Origin: Eubacteriales bacterium
GTDB lineage: Bacteria > Bacillota > Clostridia > Lachnospirales > Lachnospiraceae
DNA: 40,978 nucleotides
Direction: 5' to 3'
Assembly (NCBI GenBank): GCA_030533385.1
Contig: JAUNJG010000014.1
Span: 1 to 40,978 of the forward strand
A model generated the notes under the pieces. The model was not told where the DNA came from and ran no database searches. It saw only the letters and a list, made by a program, of their open reading frames with translations. A program made the translations under genes and the position numbers. Shown piece after piece: positions 7,911 to 16,053 of this stretch (positions are counted from its first letter, which is position 1; the number at the start of each line of letters is the position of its first letter).

Positions 7911-7990
7911 AAGGAGATGCCCTTTTGTCAGCAGAAAAACAGGAGGGAAACCTTCCCCGGTGTTCTTCTGCCGCAACCGGCATCTCCTCT
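7911..7990. repeat. Long imperfect inverted repeat, possible terminator of the acyltransferase gene
   Basis: Outer arms AAGGAGATGCC (7911-7921) and GGCATCTCC (7979-7987) enclose inner arms GCAGAAAAACA / TGTTCTTCTGC and an innermost GGGAA/TTCCC. The whole can fold into one hairpin of about 80 nt. On the minus strand it follows the acyltransferase stop and ends in TCCTTTTGTC, a short T-tract. Confidence 0.55.
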
Positions 7991-8006
7991 TTATAGATTT
8001 TTTATA

Positions 8007-8945
8007 TTATTGTTCCTCTTCTGTCTGTTCTCTTTGCGCCATGATTGCACAGGCTGCCAAAGAAAGGTAGGCCTGCTCCTTGGAATCACTTCTGGAGGTG
8101 ATGGCAATCGGAATTTTTGCTCCCATGATGATGCCGCAGCTGTTGGCGCTCGCATGCATCTGAAGGGCCTTAATCATAAGGTTTCCTGCCATCAGGTTCG
8201 GCACGATGATACCGTCGAACTCTCCGCAGTATGGGCAGTCATAGTTTTTGAGGCGGGCAGCTTCCTTGCTCACAATCAGGTCATAAGGAATCGGTCCGAC
8301 CAGATTGCAGTCTGCAAAAGGATCCTCGTTTTGCTGCATCACAAGGGTCTGCGCCTCCACCGTGTCTCTCATGTGGAAACTCGGTTTTTCCACGAGGGAG
8401 AGCAGCGCAATGTTCGGGTGTTCCACCCCGAGCATACGGAGAGCCCGCACCATGTTTCTGATTACCTCTTTTCTCTGTTCCAGGGACGGCTCCACGAGAA
8501 TCGTCACGTCAGAGATGGCGGTAATCTTTGCACATCCCGGAATCTTTAACATCACCACATGGGTCATGAGGTTTTTGTATAACAGATGGTTGCCTTTATT
8601 TAATATCGGCATGAGGAAATCTCTCGTCTGGGTGTTTCCCCGCATGAGGACGTCCGCCTTGCCGGCGAGAATCATCTCGATGGAGTACTGTACCACGTTG
8701 ACATCGTCGGAAACCGGCTGCAAATCATAGTCTCTGTCCTGGAGTCCGAGTGTATTGAGCATATCTGTAATTTTTTTGCGGTTTCCCACCAGAATCGGGG
8801 TGACGAAACCACTCTCCTGGGCATCAAAGGCTCCCAGAAGAATATTTTCCACATCAGCTCCGGCAATCGCCACCCGCACCGGGCGGCTGATGGCCTTCGC
8901 CTGATTTACTATCGTGTCAAAATCATGTGCAAATTCTTCGTTCAT
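8007..8945 (-). CDS. Phosphate acyltransferase, Ptb/Pta family
   Basis: 312 aa, typical of phosphate butyryl/acetyltransferases that exchange CoA for phosphate on acyl-CoA. The family pattern is visible in AIAGADVENILLGAF, LAGKADVLMRGNTQTRDFL, ISDVTILVEPSLEQRKEVIRNM, EFDGIIVPNLMAGNLMIKAL and the C-terminal PIAITSRSDSKEQAYLSLA. A butyrate kinase usually sits next to ptb, but none is here, so the acyl group is undetermined. GGAGG lies ten bases before the ATG. It is 119 bases after hppA in the same direction and may be read through from it. That gap contains a GAAGCGG/CCGCTTC stem (about 8985-9015). Confidence 0.85.
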   Translation of the reverse strand: MNEEFAHDFDTIVNQAKAISRPVRVAIAGADVENILLGAFDAQESGFVTPILVGNRKKITDMLNTLGLQDRDYDLQPVSDDVNVVQYSIEMILAGKADVLMRGNTQTRDFLMPILNKGNHLLYKNLMTHVVMLKIPGCAKITAISDVTILVEPSLEQRKEVIRNMVRALRMLGVEHPNIALLSLVEKPSFHMRDTVEAQTLVMQQNEDPFADCNLVGPIPYDLIVSKEAARLKNYDCPYCGEFDGIIVPNLMAGNLMIKALQMHASANSCGIIMGAKIPIAITSRSDSKEQAYLSLAACAIMAQREQTEEEQ

Positions 8946-9064
8946 AAGTTAAGTTCCTCCTCTTTTTCACCGGAAGCGGACGGAAACCCGCTTCATTTTT
9001 TATGCATGAGACGGCGCCATCCGCCCCATCCTCCCGCACAGTGGGGACATTTGCCGGGTACCGG

Positions 9065-11053
9065 CTAAAACAGCTCTCCGATTTTCAGGAATAACGGAGC
9101 AAATACAAGAGAAACTACCGTCATCAGCTTAATCAGAATGTTGATGGAAGGCCCCGAGGTATCTTTGAAAGGGTCACCGACCGTGTCGCCCACAACGGCT
9201 GCGTGGTGAGCCTCGCTGCCTTTTCCTCCATGATTGCCGTCCTCGATATATTTTTTCGCATTATCCCAGGCTCCGCCGGAGTTGGACATGAAGATTGCCA
9301 GCATGACGCCGGTGACAAGGGAACCTGCCAGCAGTCCACCGAGCGCTCTCGGCCCCAAAATCACACCGACCAAAATAGGCGCTGCTACTGCCATGATACC
9401 CGGAACCATCATCTCTTTCAATGCTGCCTGCGTGGAAATTGCCACGCAGGAGGTGTAGTCCGGCTTTCCGGTTCCTTCCAGGATGCCAGGGATCGTGCGG
9501 AACTGTCTTCTCACTTCCTCAATCATCTTGTAAGCCGCCTTGGACACGGAATCCATGGTGAAGGCGGAGAACAGGAACGGAAGCATGCCGCCGATGAAAA
9601 GACCTACGATAACTTTATAGTTCAACAAATCAATGCCTGACTCAAACAGGTTGACTGCCTGGGCGTAGGAGACGAAGAGGGCGAGGGCGGTGAGGGCCGC
9701 AGAGCCGATGGCAAATCCTTTTCCCATGGCCGCCGTGGTGTTTCCTACTGCGTCAAGCTTGTCCGTGATCTTACGAACGCTGGAATTTAAGTGGGACATC
9801 TCCGCAATACCGCCGGCGTTGTCCGCAATCGGGCCGTAAGCATCCACCGCCACCGTGATTCCCGTGGTGGAGAGCATCCCTACGGCTGCCAGGGCAATAC
9901 CGTAAAGTCCCGCAAACAGGTAAGCGCCGATGATGCCCACGGAAATCATGAGAATCGGAAATGCCGCAGATTGCATACCCACCGCAATGCCGCTGATGAC
10001 CGTCGTCGCCGGCCCCGTCTCAGACTGCTGGGCAATCTTTTTTACGAAACGATAGTCGCCGGAAGTATACACCTCCGTGATGTAACCGATCAGCAGGCCG
10101 ACAACCAAACCAAAAATAATAGAAATCGCCTCGTTGAAACGGCCGAAGAACATTTTACTGAAAATGAGCACACCGATGACCACGATGACGCTGGCGGCAT
10201 AGCTGCCGTACTTTAACGCCTTGTGAGGGCTGGACTTTTCGTCTCCCTTTACAAAGAAGGAACCAACGATGGAGGCAAACACGCCGAGGGCCGCAATGAG
10301 CAGAGGAAAGACCGCTCCGTTGACATCGTAGCTGACCACGCCGAGGGTCACGGCGGATACGATGGAGCCGACATAGGACTCAAAAAGGTCCGCTCCCATT
10401 CCTGCCACGTCACCCACGTTATCTCCCACATTGTCCGCAATAACCGCCGGGTTACGAGGATCATCCTCAGGAATACCGGCCTCCACCTTGCCGACCAGGT
10501 CGGCTCCCACGTCGGCAGCCTTCGTGTAAATACCGCCGCCCACACGGGCAAAGAGTGCGATGGAAGAAGCGCCGAGGGAGAATCCTGACAGTGCGTCAGG
10601 ACTTCCTGTCACCATGTAAATAACGCTGCATCCGAGGAGGCCGAAGCCTACCACGCACATTCCCATGACCGCCCCGCCGGAAAAGGCCACGGACAAGGCC
10701 TTGTTCATGCCGCTGTCCTTCGCTGCGGCAGCCGTGCGGACGTTGGCCTTGGTCGCCACGTTCATGCCGATGTAGCCGGCCACCGTGGAAAAGACAGCGC
10801 CCACCAAAAAGGCAACGGCGGTCACCCAGCTTCCGATGCCGATGCCAATCAGCACGAAGAGCACGGCAACAAAGACGACAAGAATCTTGTACTCTGCCAT
10901 GAGGAACGCCCTTGCCCCCTCATGAATGAAATCCGCAATCTCTCTCATCCGATCCGTTCCCGCATCCTGCTTTCCTACTTTGTTTGTCAGGTAAAAAGCG
11001 AAAAGCAATCCGCAGATGCCGAAAATCGGCGCAAGATAAACTAAATAATCCAT
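9065..11053 (-). CDS. hppA: Membrane-bound ion-translocating pyrophosphatase
   Basis: 662 aa, about 15-16 membrane helices. It couples hydrolysis of pyrophosphate to export of H+ or Na+. The substrate signature is complete: [20 protein letters not shown] and [19 protein letters not shown] (172-214) with many metal-binding Asp, and the second acidic loop [15 protein letters not shown]. In GNTTAA (437-442) the residue that is Lys in K+-independent enzymes is Ala441, placing this among K+-dependent pyrophosphatases, which include Na+ pumps. AGGAAAGGGG precedes the ATG. The upstream gap holds a catabolite-site-like sequence and a structured element. Confidence 0.95.
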   Translation of the reverse strand: MDYLVYLAPIFGICGLLFAFYLTNKVGKQDAGTDRMREIADFIHEGARAFLMAEYKILVVFVAVLFVLIGIGIGSWVTAVAFLVGAVFSTVAGYIGMNVATKANVRTAAAAKDSGMNKALSVAFSGGAVMGMCVVGFGLLGCSVIYMVTGSPDALSGFSLGASSIALFARVGGGIYTKAADVGADLVGKVEAGIPEDDPRNPAVIADNVGDNVGDVAGMGADLFESYVGSIVSAVTLGVVSYDVNGAVFPLLIAALGVFASIVGSFFVKGDEKSSPHKALKYGSYAASVIVVIGVLIFSKMFFGRFNEAISIIFGLVVGLLIGYITEVYTSGDYRFVKKIAQQSETGPATTVISGIAVGMQSAAFPILMISVGIIGAYLFAGLYGIALAAVGMLSTTGITVAVDAYGPIADNAGGIAEMSHLNSSVRKITDKLDAVGNTTAAMGKGFAIGSAALTALALFVSYAQAVNLFESGIDLLNYKVIVGLFIGGMLPFLFSAFTMDSVSKAAYKMIEEVRRQFRTIPGILEGTGKPDYTSCVAISTQAALKEMMVPGIMAVAAPILVGVILGPRALGGLLAGSLVTGVMLAIFMSNSGGAWDNAKKYIEDGNHGGKGSEAHHAAVVGDTVGDPFKDTSGPSINILIKLMTVVSLVFAPLFLKIGELF

Positions 11054-11204
11054 AAATTTTCCCCTTTCCTTTTCTATCTTTTGGATACATTTCTCTTATT
11101 ATTACGAAATCCATTTCATTTGTAAATGTGATTTGTTGTTATCTGACAAGATATGTCTGTATTTTATTGTTTTACTTTCATATATTGATGTGAAAAGATA
11201 TAAA

Positions 11205-11220
11205 ATGTAAACGCTTTCGG
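11205..11220 (-). promoter_or_regulatory. Possible CcpA (cre) site upstream of hppA
   Basis: ATGTAAACGCTTTCGG matches 15 of 16 positions of the remembered Gram-positive consensus WTGNAARCGNWWNCAW. It lies about 150 bases before the hppA start. No clear -35/-10 pair was found in this AT-rich stretch (11054-11340). Confidence 0.35.
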
Positions 11221-11340
11221 TAATTGTATGGATTTTCGTACATTTTTTGGGACATTTTCGGTCATTTTTCTTTTGAATGAACAAAAAATCCTTTTGAATA
11301 TATAGTGATATATTTTCAAAACATTTCTATTTTTTCTTCA

Positions 11341-11369
11341 AATATAAACGCCCGGCAAAAAGCCGGGCG
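11341..11369 (-). terminator. Hairpin CGCCCGGC/GCCGGGCG
   Basis: Eight-bp GC-rich stem with a five-base loop (11349-11369). On the minus strand it is followed by TTTATATTTG, a moderate T-rich tail. It lies downstream of the aspS terminator and after the structured element at 11416-11508. Confidence 0.6.
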
Positions 11370-11379
11370 CTTCTCACAG

Positions 11380-11425
11380 AGCAGACCTCCGAAATCCGCT
11401 TCGCTGCTTTCTCATGAACGCAGAC
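11380..11425 (-). repeat. Dispersed 46-bp repeat, copy A
   Basis: Identical at 38 of 46 positions, with no gaps, to 15897-15942. The last 15 bases (CTCATGAACGCAGAC) are identical. Both copies are intergenic and in the same orientation. Confidence 0.6.
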
Positions 11426-11508
11426 TGCTTCACAGCTTTCAGCGGTGGCTTTGCATCCCCACTTAATGCTCTGGGCATTTGAAGTGAGACACTGCTTATT
11501 CTGCGTTC
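11416..11508 (-). other. Potential structured RNA element between aspS and hppA
   Basis: Nine-bp arms GAACGCAGA (11416-11424) and TCTGCGTTC (11500-11508) enclose a second hairpin with 10-bp paired arms (11460-11469 with 11475-11486, one 2-base bulge). On the minus strand GGGGATGCAAAGCCACCG follows that hairpin. The order structured element, repeat, GC-rich hairpin with T-rich tail would fit a small RNA or a cis-acting leader of hppA. The family is not identified. Confidence 0.4.
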
Positions 11509-11539
11509 AAAAAACGACGGGCGGAGGAGGGCGTCCGTC
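11509..11539 (-). terminator. Terminator of aspS
   Basis: On the minus strand the stop codon runs into a GACGG/CCGTC stem, extended by GC/GC across a bulge, followed by GTTTTTTG. Confidence 0.65.
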
Positions 11540-13293
11540 TACCGCCTGATTTTAATGTGGGTTTCTCTCAGCTGCATCTCAGATACTTCTCCCGGCGCTC
11601 CGCACATCACGTCCTGGGCATTTCCGTTCATCGGGAACGGAATAACCTCCCGGATATTGTCCTCATCTCGAAGAAGCATTATCATCCGGTCCACGCCCGG
11701 CGCCATGCCGGCGTGCGGCGGTGCCCCGTACTGGAAGGCACTGTAGAGCGCTCCGAATTTTTGCTGCAAATCTTCCTCGGTGTATCCGGCAATCTCAAAA
11801 GCTTTTATCATAATATCCAGATTGTGATTTCGCACGGCACCGGAGGAAAGTTCCACGCCGTTGCAGACGATGTCATACTGATATGCCAGAATGTCGAGAG
11901 GATTCTTCGTTTCCAGCGCTTCCAGACCGCCCTGCGGCATGGAGAACGGGTTGTGGGTGAAAATCACCTTTTTTTGTTCTTCGTCATATTCATACATCGG
12001 GAAGTCGTTGATGTAACAGAACCGATAAGCATTTTCCTCGCACAATTCCAGACGCTCTCCAAGCTCAGAGCGAATCTGTCCGGCGTAGAGGGACGCCTGT
12101 TTTTCCTTGTCGGCAATGAAGAAGATGGTATCGCCCGGCTTCAATCCGGCCAGGTCCGCAATCTCCTGCTTCATGTCCTCCGGAATAAATTTATCAATCG
12201 GCCCTTTGTAGCTTCCGTCTTCCAGCACTTCCAGATAGCCCAGGCCGCCCATGCCGATGGAGCGGGCAAACTTCAAGAGTTTTTCATGGAAGCCCTTGGA
12301 CATCTTTCGGGAGACGTTGATGGCCCGAACCGTCAATCCGTGGAACGGTTTGAAGGTGCAGCGCTGGAAGAAGTCCGTCACGTCGATAATCTCCAGAGGA
12401 TTTCTCAAATCCGGCTTGTCTGTTCCGTATTTCAGCATGGCCTCGGCATAGCTGATGACCGGATACGGCGCCGGAGTGACGGCAGCACCCTCTGGCGCAA
12501 ACTTCTCAAAGACGGCGGAAAGCACTTCCTCTCCCACCCGGAACACGTCTTCCTGGGTGGCAAAGCTCATCTCGAAATCCAACTGGTAAAACTCGCCCGG
12601 TGATCTGTCCGCCCTGGCATCCTCGTCCCTGAAGCAAGGGGCAATCTGAAAATATTTGTCAAAGCCGGACACCATCAAAAGCTGTTTGTACTGCTGAGGC
12701 GCCTGAGGCAGCGCATAAAATTTTCCCTTGTATTTGCGGGAAGGCACGATATAATCCCTGGCTCCTTCCGGGGAGGAGGCGCAAAGAATCGGCGTCTGAA
12801 TCTCCAAAAATCCCAACTCCGTCATTTTTTCCCGGAGGAACTGGATGACTTTGGAACGGAAAATCATATTGTCTTTCACCTTTTTATTCCTCAAATCAAG
12901 ATAGCGGTATTTGAGGCGGGTGTTCTCGTGAATCTCTTTGGACCCCGTAATCTCAAAAGGAAGCTGACGATAAACCTTTCCCAGAATGTCCACCTTGTGC
13001 GCTTCCAGCTCGATGGTTCCCGTCGGGATTTTTGGGTTGTAAGTCTCCTCGTCCCGATGCTCTATGAGACCTTCCACACAAATGCAGTCTTCTTTGTTGA
13101 TGCCGTCTAACAAGGCGGTATCCCGCATAACTACCTGAAGCACCCCGTACATGTCTCGCAAATCCAGGAAGGAGACACCGCCGTGGTCCCGGATGTTTTC
13201 CACCCAGCCTGCCACCCGAAGGGTCTTTCCCACGTCCTGCTCTTTGATGTTGTCAAGTGTCACATCTCTATAAATGTTTGATGTCTGATACAT
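11539..13293 (-). CDS. aspS: Aspartyl-tRNA synthetase
   Basis: 584 aa, bacterial length with the GAD insertion. It charges tRNA with Asp. An OB-fold anticodon-binding domain lies at 1-105; the class II core shows RYLDLR (130-135), SPEGARDYIVPSR (174-186), motif 2 FRDEDARADR (221-230) and motif 3 GVDRMIMLLR (533-542). The start at 13293 is set by AAAGGAG upstream; an in-frame ATG at 13476 would add a Lys/Glu/Gly-rich low-complexity stretch that belongs to the leader. It is controlled by a T-box whose specifier appears to be AAC (Asn), which suggests a non-discriminating enzyme that also makes Asp-tRNA(Asn) for amidation by GatCAB. That is inference: gatCAB is not in this window. Confidence 0.95.
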   Translation of the reverse strand: MYQTSNIYRDVTLDNIKEQDVGKTLRVAGWVENIRDHGGVSFLDLRDMYGVLQVVMRDTALLDGINKEDCICVEGLIEHRDEETYNPKIPTGTIELEAHKVDILGKVYRQLPFEITGSKEIHENTRLKYRYLDLRNKKVKDNMIFRSKVIQFLREKMTELGFLEIQTPILCASSPEGARDYIVPSRKYKGKFYALPQAPQQYKQLLMVSGFDKYFQIAPCFRDEDARADRSPGEFYQLDFEMSFATQEDVFRVGEEVLSAVFEKFAPEGAAVTPAPYPVISYAEAMLKYGTDKPDLRNPLEIIDVTDFFQRCTFKPFHGLTVRAINVSRKMSKGFHEKLLKFARSIGMGGLGYLEVLEDGSYKGPIDKFIPEDMKQEIADLAGLKPGDTIFFIADKEKQASLYAGQIRSELGERLELCEENAYRFCYINDFPMYEYDEEQKKVIFTHNPFSMPQGGLEALETKNPLDILAYQYDIVCNGVELSSGAVRNHNLDIMIKAFEIAGYTEEDLQQKFGALYSAFQYGAPPHAGMAPGVDRMIMLLRDEDNIREVIPFPMNGNAQDVMCGAPGEVSEMQLRETHIKIRR

Positions 13294-13477
13294 AAAACTC
13301 TCCTTTCTTCTGACTCTTCCACCGCCGCCGACTTCCCTCACTGACCGGCCGTCGGCTTTTCTTTGGATTTTTTCTTTGCCTTCTTCTTTGTCCTCGTTTG
13401 TCCTGCCCGTTTTTTCGTCTTGTTTTTTCTTTTTCCCTGCGGCGCTGTCGCCGGCGCTCTTGGGTCGAGCCGGCACC

Positions 13478-13522
13478 CAAAAAAATATCCCGCCCCGAAC
13501 AATCTCTTGTTCAGGACGGGAT
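13478..13522 (-). terminator. T-box intrinsic terminator
   Basis: Sixteen-base arms at 13507-13522 and 13487-13502 with a four-base loop, followed on the minus strand by a run of seven T after ATA. It lies next to the T-box sequence and is mutually exclusive with the antiterminator. Confidence 0.88.
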
Positions 13523-13765
13523 AACCCGTGGTACCACCTGAATTACCGCAGGCTGCCGCCAGCCGGTCACTCATTCACAGGCTGTTTATCGCACAGCAAA
13601 CGGCGCACCTACTGAGGACAGGCTCCAAAAAACGCTCTGCCCTGTTCAGATTGCTGCTGATAGAGTGTTATTCACGCCAATTCACTTTACGAAGTTCTCA
13701 CCATCCTCCGCTCACTGGAAACGATAATTTGCGCTACTTCTCTCCGTCATCACATTGTCCTGTTA
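13478..13765 (-). promoter_or_regulatory. T-box leader of aspS with apparent Asn (AAC) specifier
   Basis: The antiterminator box AGGTGGTACCACGG is at 13526-13539 and the competing terminator immediately follows. In Stem I the 5' side carries AGTA (13735-13738) and the 3' side GAATAACA (about 13666-13673). Stems flank this internal loop: TGAT + AGAG with CTCT + ATCA below, and GCG...AATT with AATT...CGT above. In the usual layout GAA-N-specifier-A, the specifier is AAC at 13667-13669. Uncharged tRNA would stabilise the antiterminator and allow aspS transcription. Between the terminator and the aspS start (13294-13477) is an unstructured purine-rich leader. Confidence 0.88.
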
Positions 13766-13778
13766 AATTTTCCCGCCT

Positions 13779-13807
13779 ATCTTACCACAGTTTTTTCAAA
13801 ATGTCCA
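13779..13807 (-). promoter_or_regulatory. Promoter of the aspS T-box transcript
   Basis: -35 TGGACA (13802-13807), 17-base spacer, -10 TAAGAT (13779-13784), just upstream of Stem I. Confidence 0.6.
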
Positions 13808-13820
13808 GATAAATCTAAGC

Positions 13821-13860
13821 AAAAAAACTATCGGCTTTTAGAAACAAAGCCGATAGTTTT
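13821..13860 (-). terminator. Terminator of the CarD-like gene
   Basis: Perfect stem ACTATCGGCTTT / AAAGCCGATAGT flanked by A and T tracts, usable on both strands. On the minus strand it ends the CarD-like transcript 36 bases after its stop. Confidence 0.85.
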
Positions 13861-13896
13861 ATGCGCCGCACAAAGGATGCCCATCTTTTGTCGCCG

Positions 13897-14391
13897 TCAG
13901 GCACCCATCTTATCTTTGAGTAGCTTGTCCGCTTCTTCCGCATCCATATCCAGCGCCACAGACAGCTCGTTTACCAGACTGTCTCTTACGAGATACAGAT
14001 ATTTTTCATCCACGGAAGTGATGCGCCGTCCTTTCTCCTCCCGCTGTTTTTTGCGGGTATAGAGAGCTTTGAGCAATCGTATGGAGTCGGTGTAGCTTCC
14101 GCTTTGAAGCACCTCCCGGTACTGCTGTTCCTGCGTTCTGGAATCCCGGATTTCCAAATCTTCAAACTCTCCCATATGTGTCAAAAACAGGCAGGCTTCC
14201 TCTTTCGTCATGACGGGACGCATCAAAACCTTTTGATTGTCCACCGGAGAGTAGATGGTACTCCCCTTCGAGCGGAGCGGAACCAACACATAATACGTTC
14301 TTGTTGTCTCCTCCTCGCTGGCACTCATGTAATCTCTGACCTCACAAACTCCACTGGTACCGTAAATTATGAATTCTCCTTTTTCAAACAT
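13897..14391 (-). CDS. CarD/CdnL-like transcription factor
   Basis: 164 aa. The N-terminal Tudor-like RNA-polymerase-interacting domain (1-65) shows the family pattern FEKGEFIIYGTSGVCEVRDY and YYVLVPLRSKGSTIYSPV. The C-terminal 100 residues are helical (LLKALYTRKKQREEKGRR, EKYLYLVRDSLVNELS) as in CarD. Family members bind the RNA polymerase beta subunit and act at promoters. It is monocistronic, with its own promoter and terminator. A putative AAGGCGG binding site precedes the ATG. Confidence 0.88.
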   Translation of the reverse strand: MFEKGEFIIYGTSGVCEVRDYMSASEEETTRTYYVLVPLRSKGSTIYSPVDNQKVLMRPVMTKEEACLFLTHMGEFEDLEIRDSRTQEQQYREVLQSGSYTDSIRLLKALYTRKKQREEKGRRITSVDEKYLYLVRDSLVNELSVALDMDAEEADKLLKDKMGA

Positions 14392-14450
14392 TATTCCGCC
14401 TTCTTTCCTGCGAATTCATCACACAATCTCACATTTTTCCTTCTATATAT

Positions 14451-14479
14451 AATTTATCAGTTTTTTTGTCGTTTGGTAA
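14451..14479 (-). promoter_or_regulatory. Promoter of the CarD-like gene
   Basis: Extended -10 TGATAAATT with TAAATT at 14451-14456 and -35 TTACCA at 14474-14479, spacer 17. The rest of the 14392-14717 gap is AT-rich and holds only the terminator at 14597-14621. Confidence 0.45.
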
Positions 14480-14596
14480 GGCTTTTTTCAAACTTTTCTA
14501 TATTGCCTATATTTTATGACATTTTTCGTCTTTTTTTGTCTATTATTCCCTTATTTCTGTGCAGGCTATCATAAAATTGTTTTTTTATCTATGCAT

Positions 14597-14621
14597 AAAA
14601 AAGAGGAGAGGCTCCTTTTTT
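14597..14621 (-). terminator. Terminator of the NlpC/P60-like gene
   Basis: AGGAG/CTCCT stem with a three-base loop, flanked by six A and five to six T, downstream of the stop at 14718 on the minus strand. Confidence 0.65.
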
Positions 14622-14717
14622 CATTATAACCTCCCCCGGAAAAATTATACATTTTTCATGGATTCTTCCGAACCACCTTCGCCCGGCGAAAAGACAGACT
14701 CTCCTTCTCCCCTTTCA

Positions 14718-15832
14718 TCAGGGCGCCTTCCCGATTTTTTTCAGCACGTCGGCCGCACCTTTTTCCGCCAGTCCATCCACATCTTCCAGCTTTTCTCCCG
14801 GTCCGACGTTCCAGCGAAACTGACTGTAGCGATTCAGATAAGAGCTGTCCCGGGAGCAGTCGGGAAATCTTTTGTGCCAGAAAGGATGATGTTTTTTCAT
14901 GTAGTTCCCCGCCAGTCTCACCGCCTCCGAGGAAGCGTTCCCCGATGGAGTCACCGTCCCGCAAACCTGGACGCCCGCCGGGCTGGAATGGACGAGGACG
15001 ATGCTGCCGTCCTCACACTGTCCAAGCACGATATACACATGACCCGGCCCGGACATGATGTCCCCCGGCCGATAATCGGTTACTGCAAAAGCAGGCTTCC
15101 ATCTCCCCCATCCTTTCGCCTCAAAAAACTTCGCCTGCTCCGAGGATTTCCTCACATAACCATCCCCCTCTTTCCCGTTTTTTGTGTGAAAAGTGTTGTA
15201 GACTACCCATCCCACAAAACCGGAGCAGTCCAATCCCCTTCCTCTTTGGTAGCGGTGGCTTCTGTAATCGTAGGAGCTTTTTTGTCTTCCGGCAAAGGCT
15301 CTCCACCCCGGATTTAGCCCGATTCTCCTTCCGTCGGCCCCGGCGCCCGTGTCCGCCCGATTCCAGCCGCCGCCCCAGATGTACATGGTGGAACCGACGG
15401 GGGCCAGGGCGATATTTAAAAAGTTGCCCAGCGTGGATTCCCCCTTCTTCGCCAGAGAAACCCTCTGCTTTTTGCTGTACTTTCCTCTCAGGCGGGAGCC
15501 GGGGCCGCCGCAGGCTCTGACTTTATAACAGTAGCGCCCTCCTCTGTTTTTTCTTTTTAGCACGACCTTCCTTTTTGCCGTCCTCCTCACTCTTTTCCAT
15601 GTCCCCGTTCCTTCTGTTTCTTCCTTTTCCCATATCTCATAACAATCCGCCCGCTTTACAGGTTCCCAGGACAATACCACCTTATTTTTCACTCCACCGG
15701 CAAGAAAGCCTTCCGGCGCTCTCAGAACGGCCGCCCTCACCGGCAGGGAAGCCCCAGTCCTCCGGCGCCGGCCGCCAAAATCAACCATGTCATTGTGACC
15801 ATCCTTCTTTTTTGTTTGCGTTTCTTTATCAT
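14718..15832 (-). CDS. Secreted NlpC/P60-like cell-wall hydrolase with Fn3-like domain; apparent frameshift in the signal peptide
   Basis: The main frame (open up to 15911) encodes an Fn3-like domain (KVVLSWEPVKRADCYEIW), then a papain-like NlpC/P60-type domain with the nucleophile Cys in LDCSGFVGWVVYNTF and the His in GPGHVYIVLG. Such enzymes cut peptide cross-links in peptidoglycan. In that frame the N-terminus is not a signal peptide. A well-placed ATG at 15832, preceded by GGAGACGGGAGAAAGG, opens another frame that reads MIKKRKQKRRM, TWLILAAGAGG and then stops at 15737. Adding one G to the GGGG run at 15752-15755 would join the two as GLGASLPVRAAVLRAPE with a normal cleavage site. So one base appears to be missing, by mutation, slippage or sequence error. 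In-frame fallback starts exist at 15788 and 15866 but give no signal peptide. Confidence 0.75.
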
Positions 15833-15896
15833 TATAGCCTTTCTCCCGTCTCCTAAGAACCGGCATCTGCATACACATCTGCATACACATAAGTAA

Positions 15897-15942
15897 AGCG
15901 GACATTCGCAATCCGCCTCGCTACCTGCTCATGAACGCAGAC
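15897..15942 (-). repeat. Dispersed 46-bp repeat, copy B
   Basis: Second copy of the element at 11380-11425 (38 of 46 identical). It contains a GCGGA/TCCGC mini-stem and lies between the divergent NlpC/P60 genes. Confidence 0.6.
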
Positions 15943-16010
15943 ACCACAACAACAACATGCCAAAACTCCATGTTATTTGATAAAAGAATATAGTTTTTTT
16001 CTTCTTTTTG

Positions 16011-16019
16011 TGATATAGT
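16011..16019 (+). promoter_or_regulatory. Extended -10 promoter of the SH3/NlpC gene
   Basis: TGATATAGT forms an extended -10 box about 35 bases before the ATG at 16054. The -35 region (about 15991) is poor. AGGAG lies 11 bases before the start. Confidence 0.4.
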
Positions 16020-16053
16020 GAACATATACTAATCATGAGGAGTGTGACCTACT

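Noticed and set aside
11416-11508. Calling a c-di-GMP-I riboswitch
   Set aside because: Only one conserved string resembles that class; the second helix and the tetraloop-receptor pair are not evident, so it is listed as unclassified.
13294-13476. N-terminal extension of AspRS to 13476
   Set aside because: Low-complexity Lys/Glu/Gly sequence lying just after the T-box terminator; the conserved protein starts at 13293 behind AAAGGAG.
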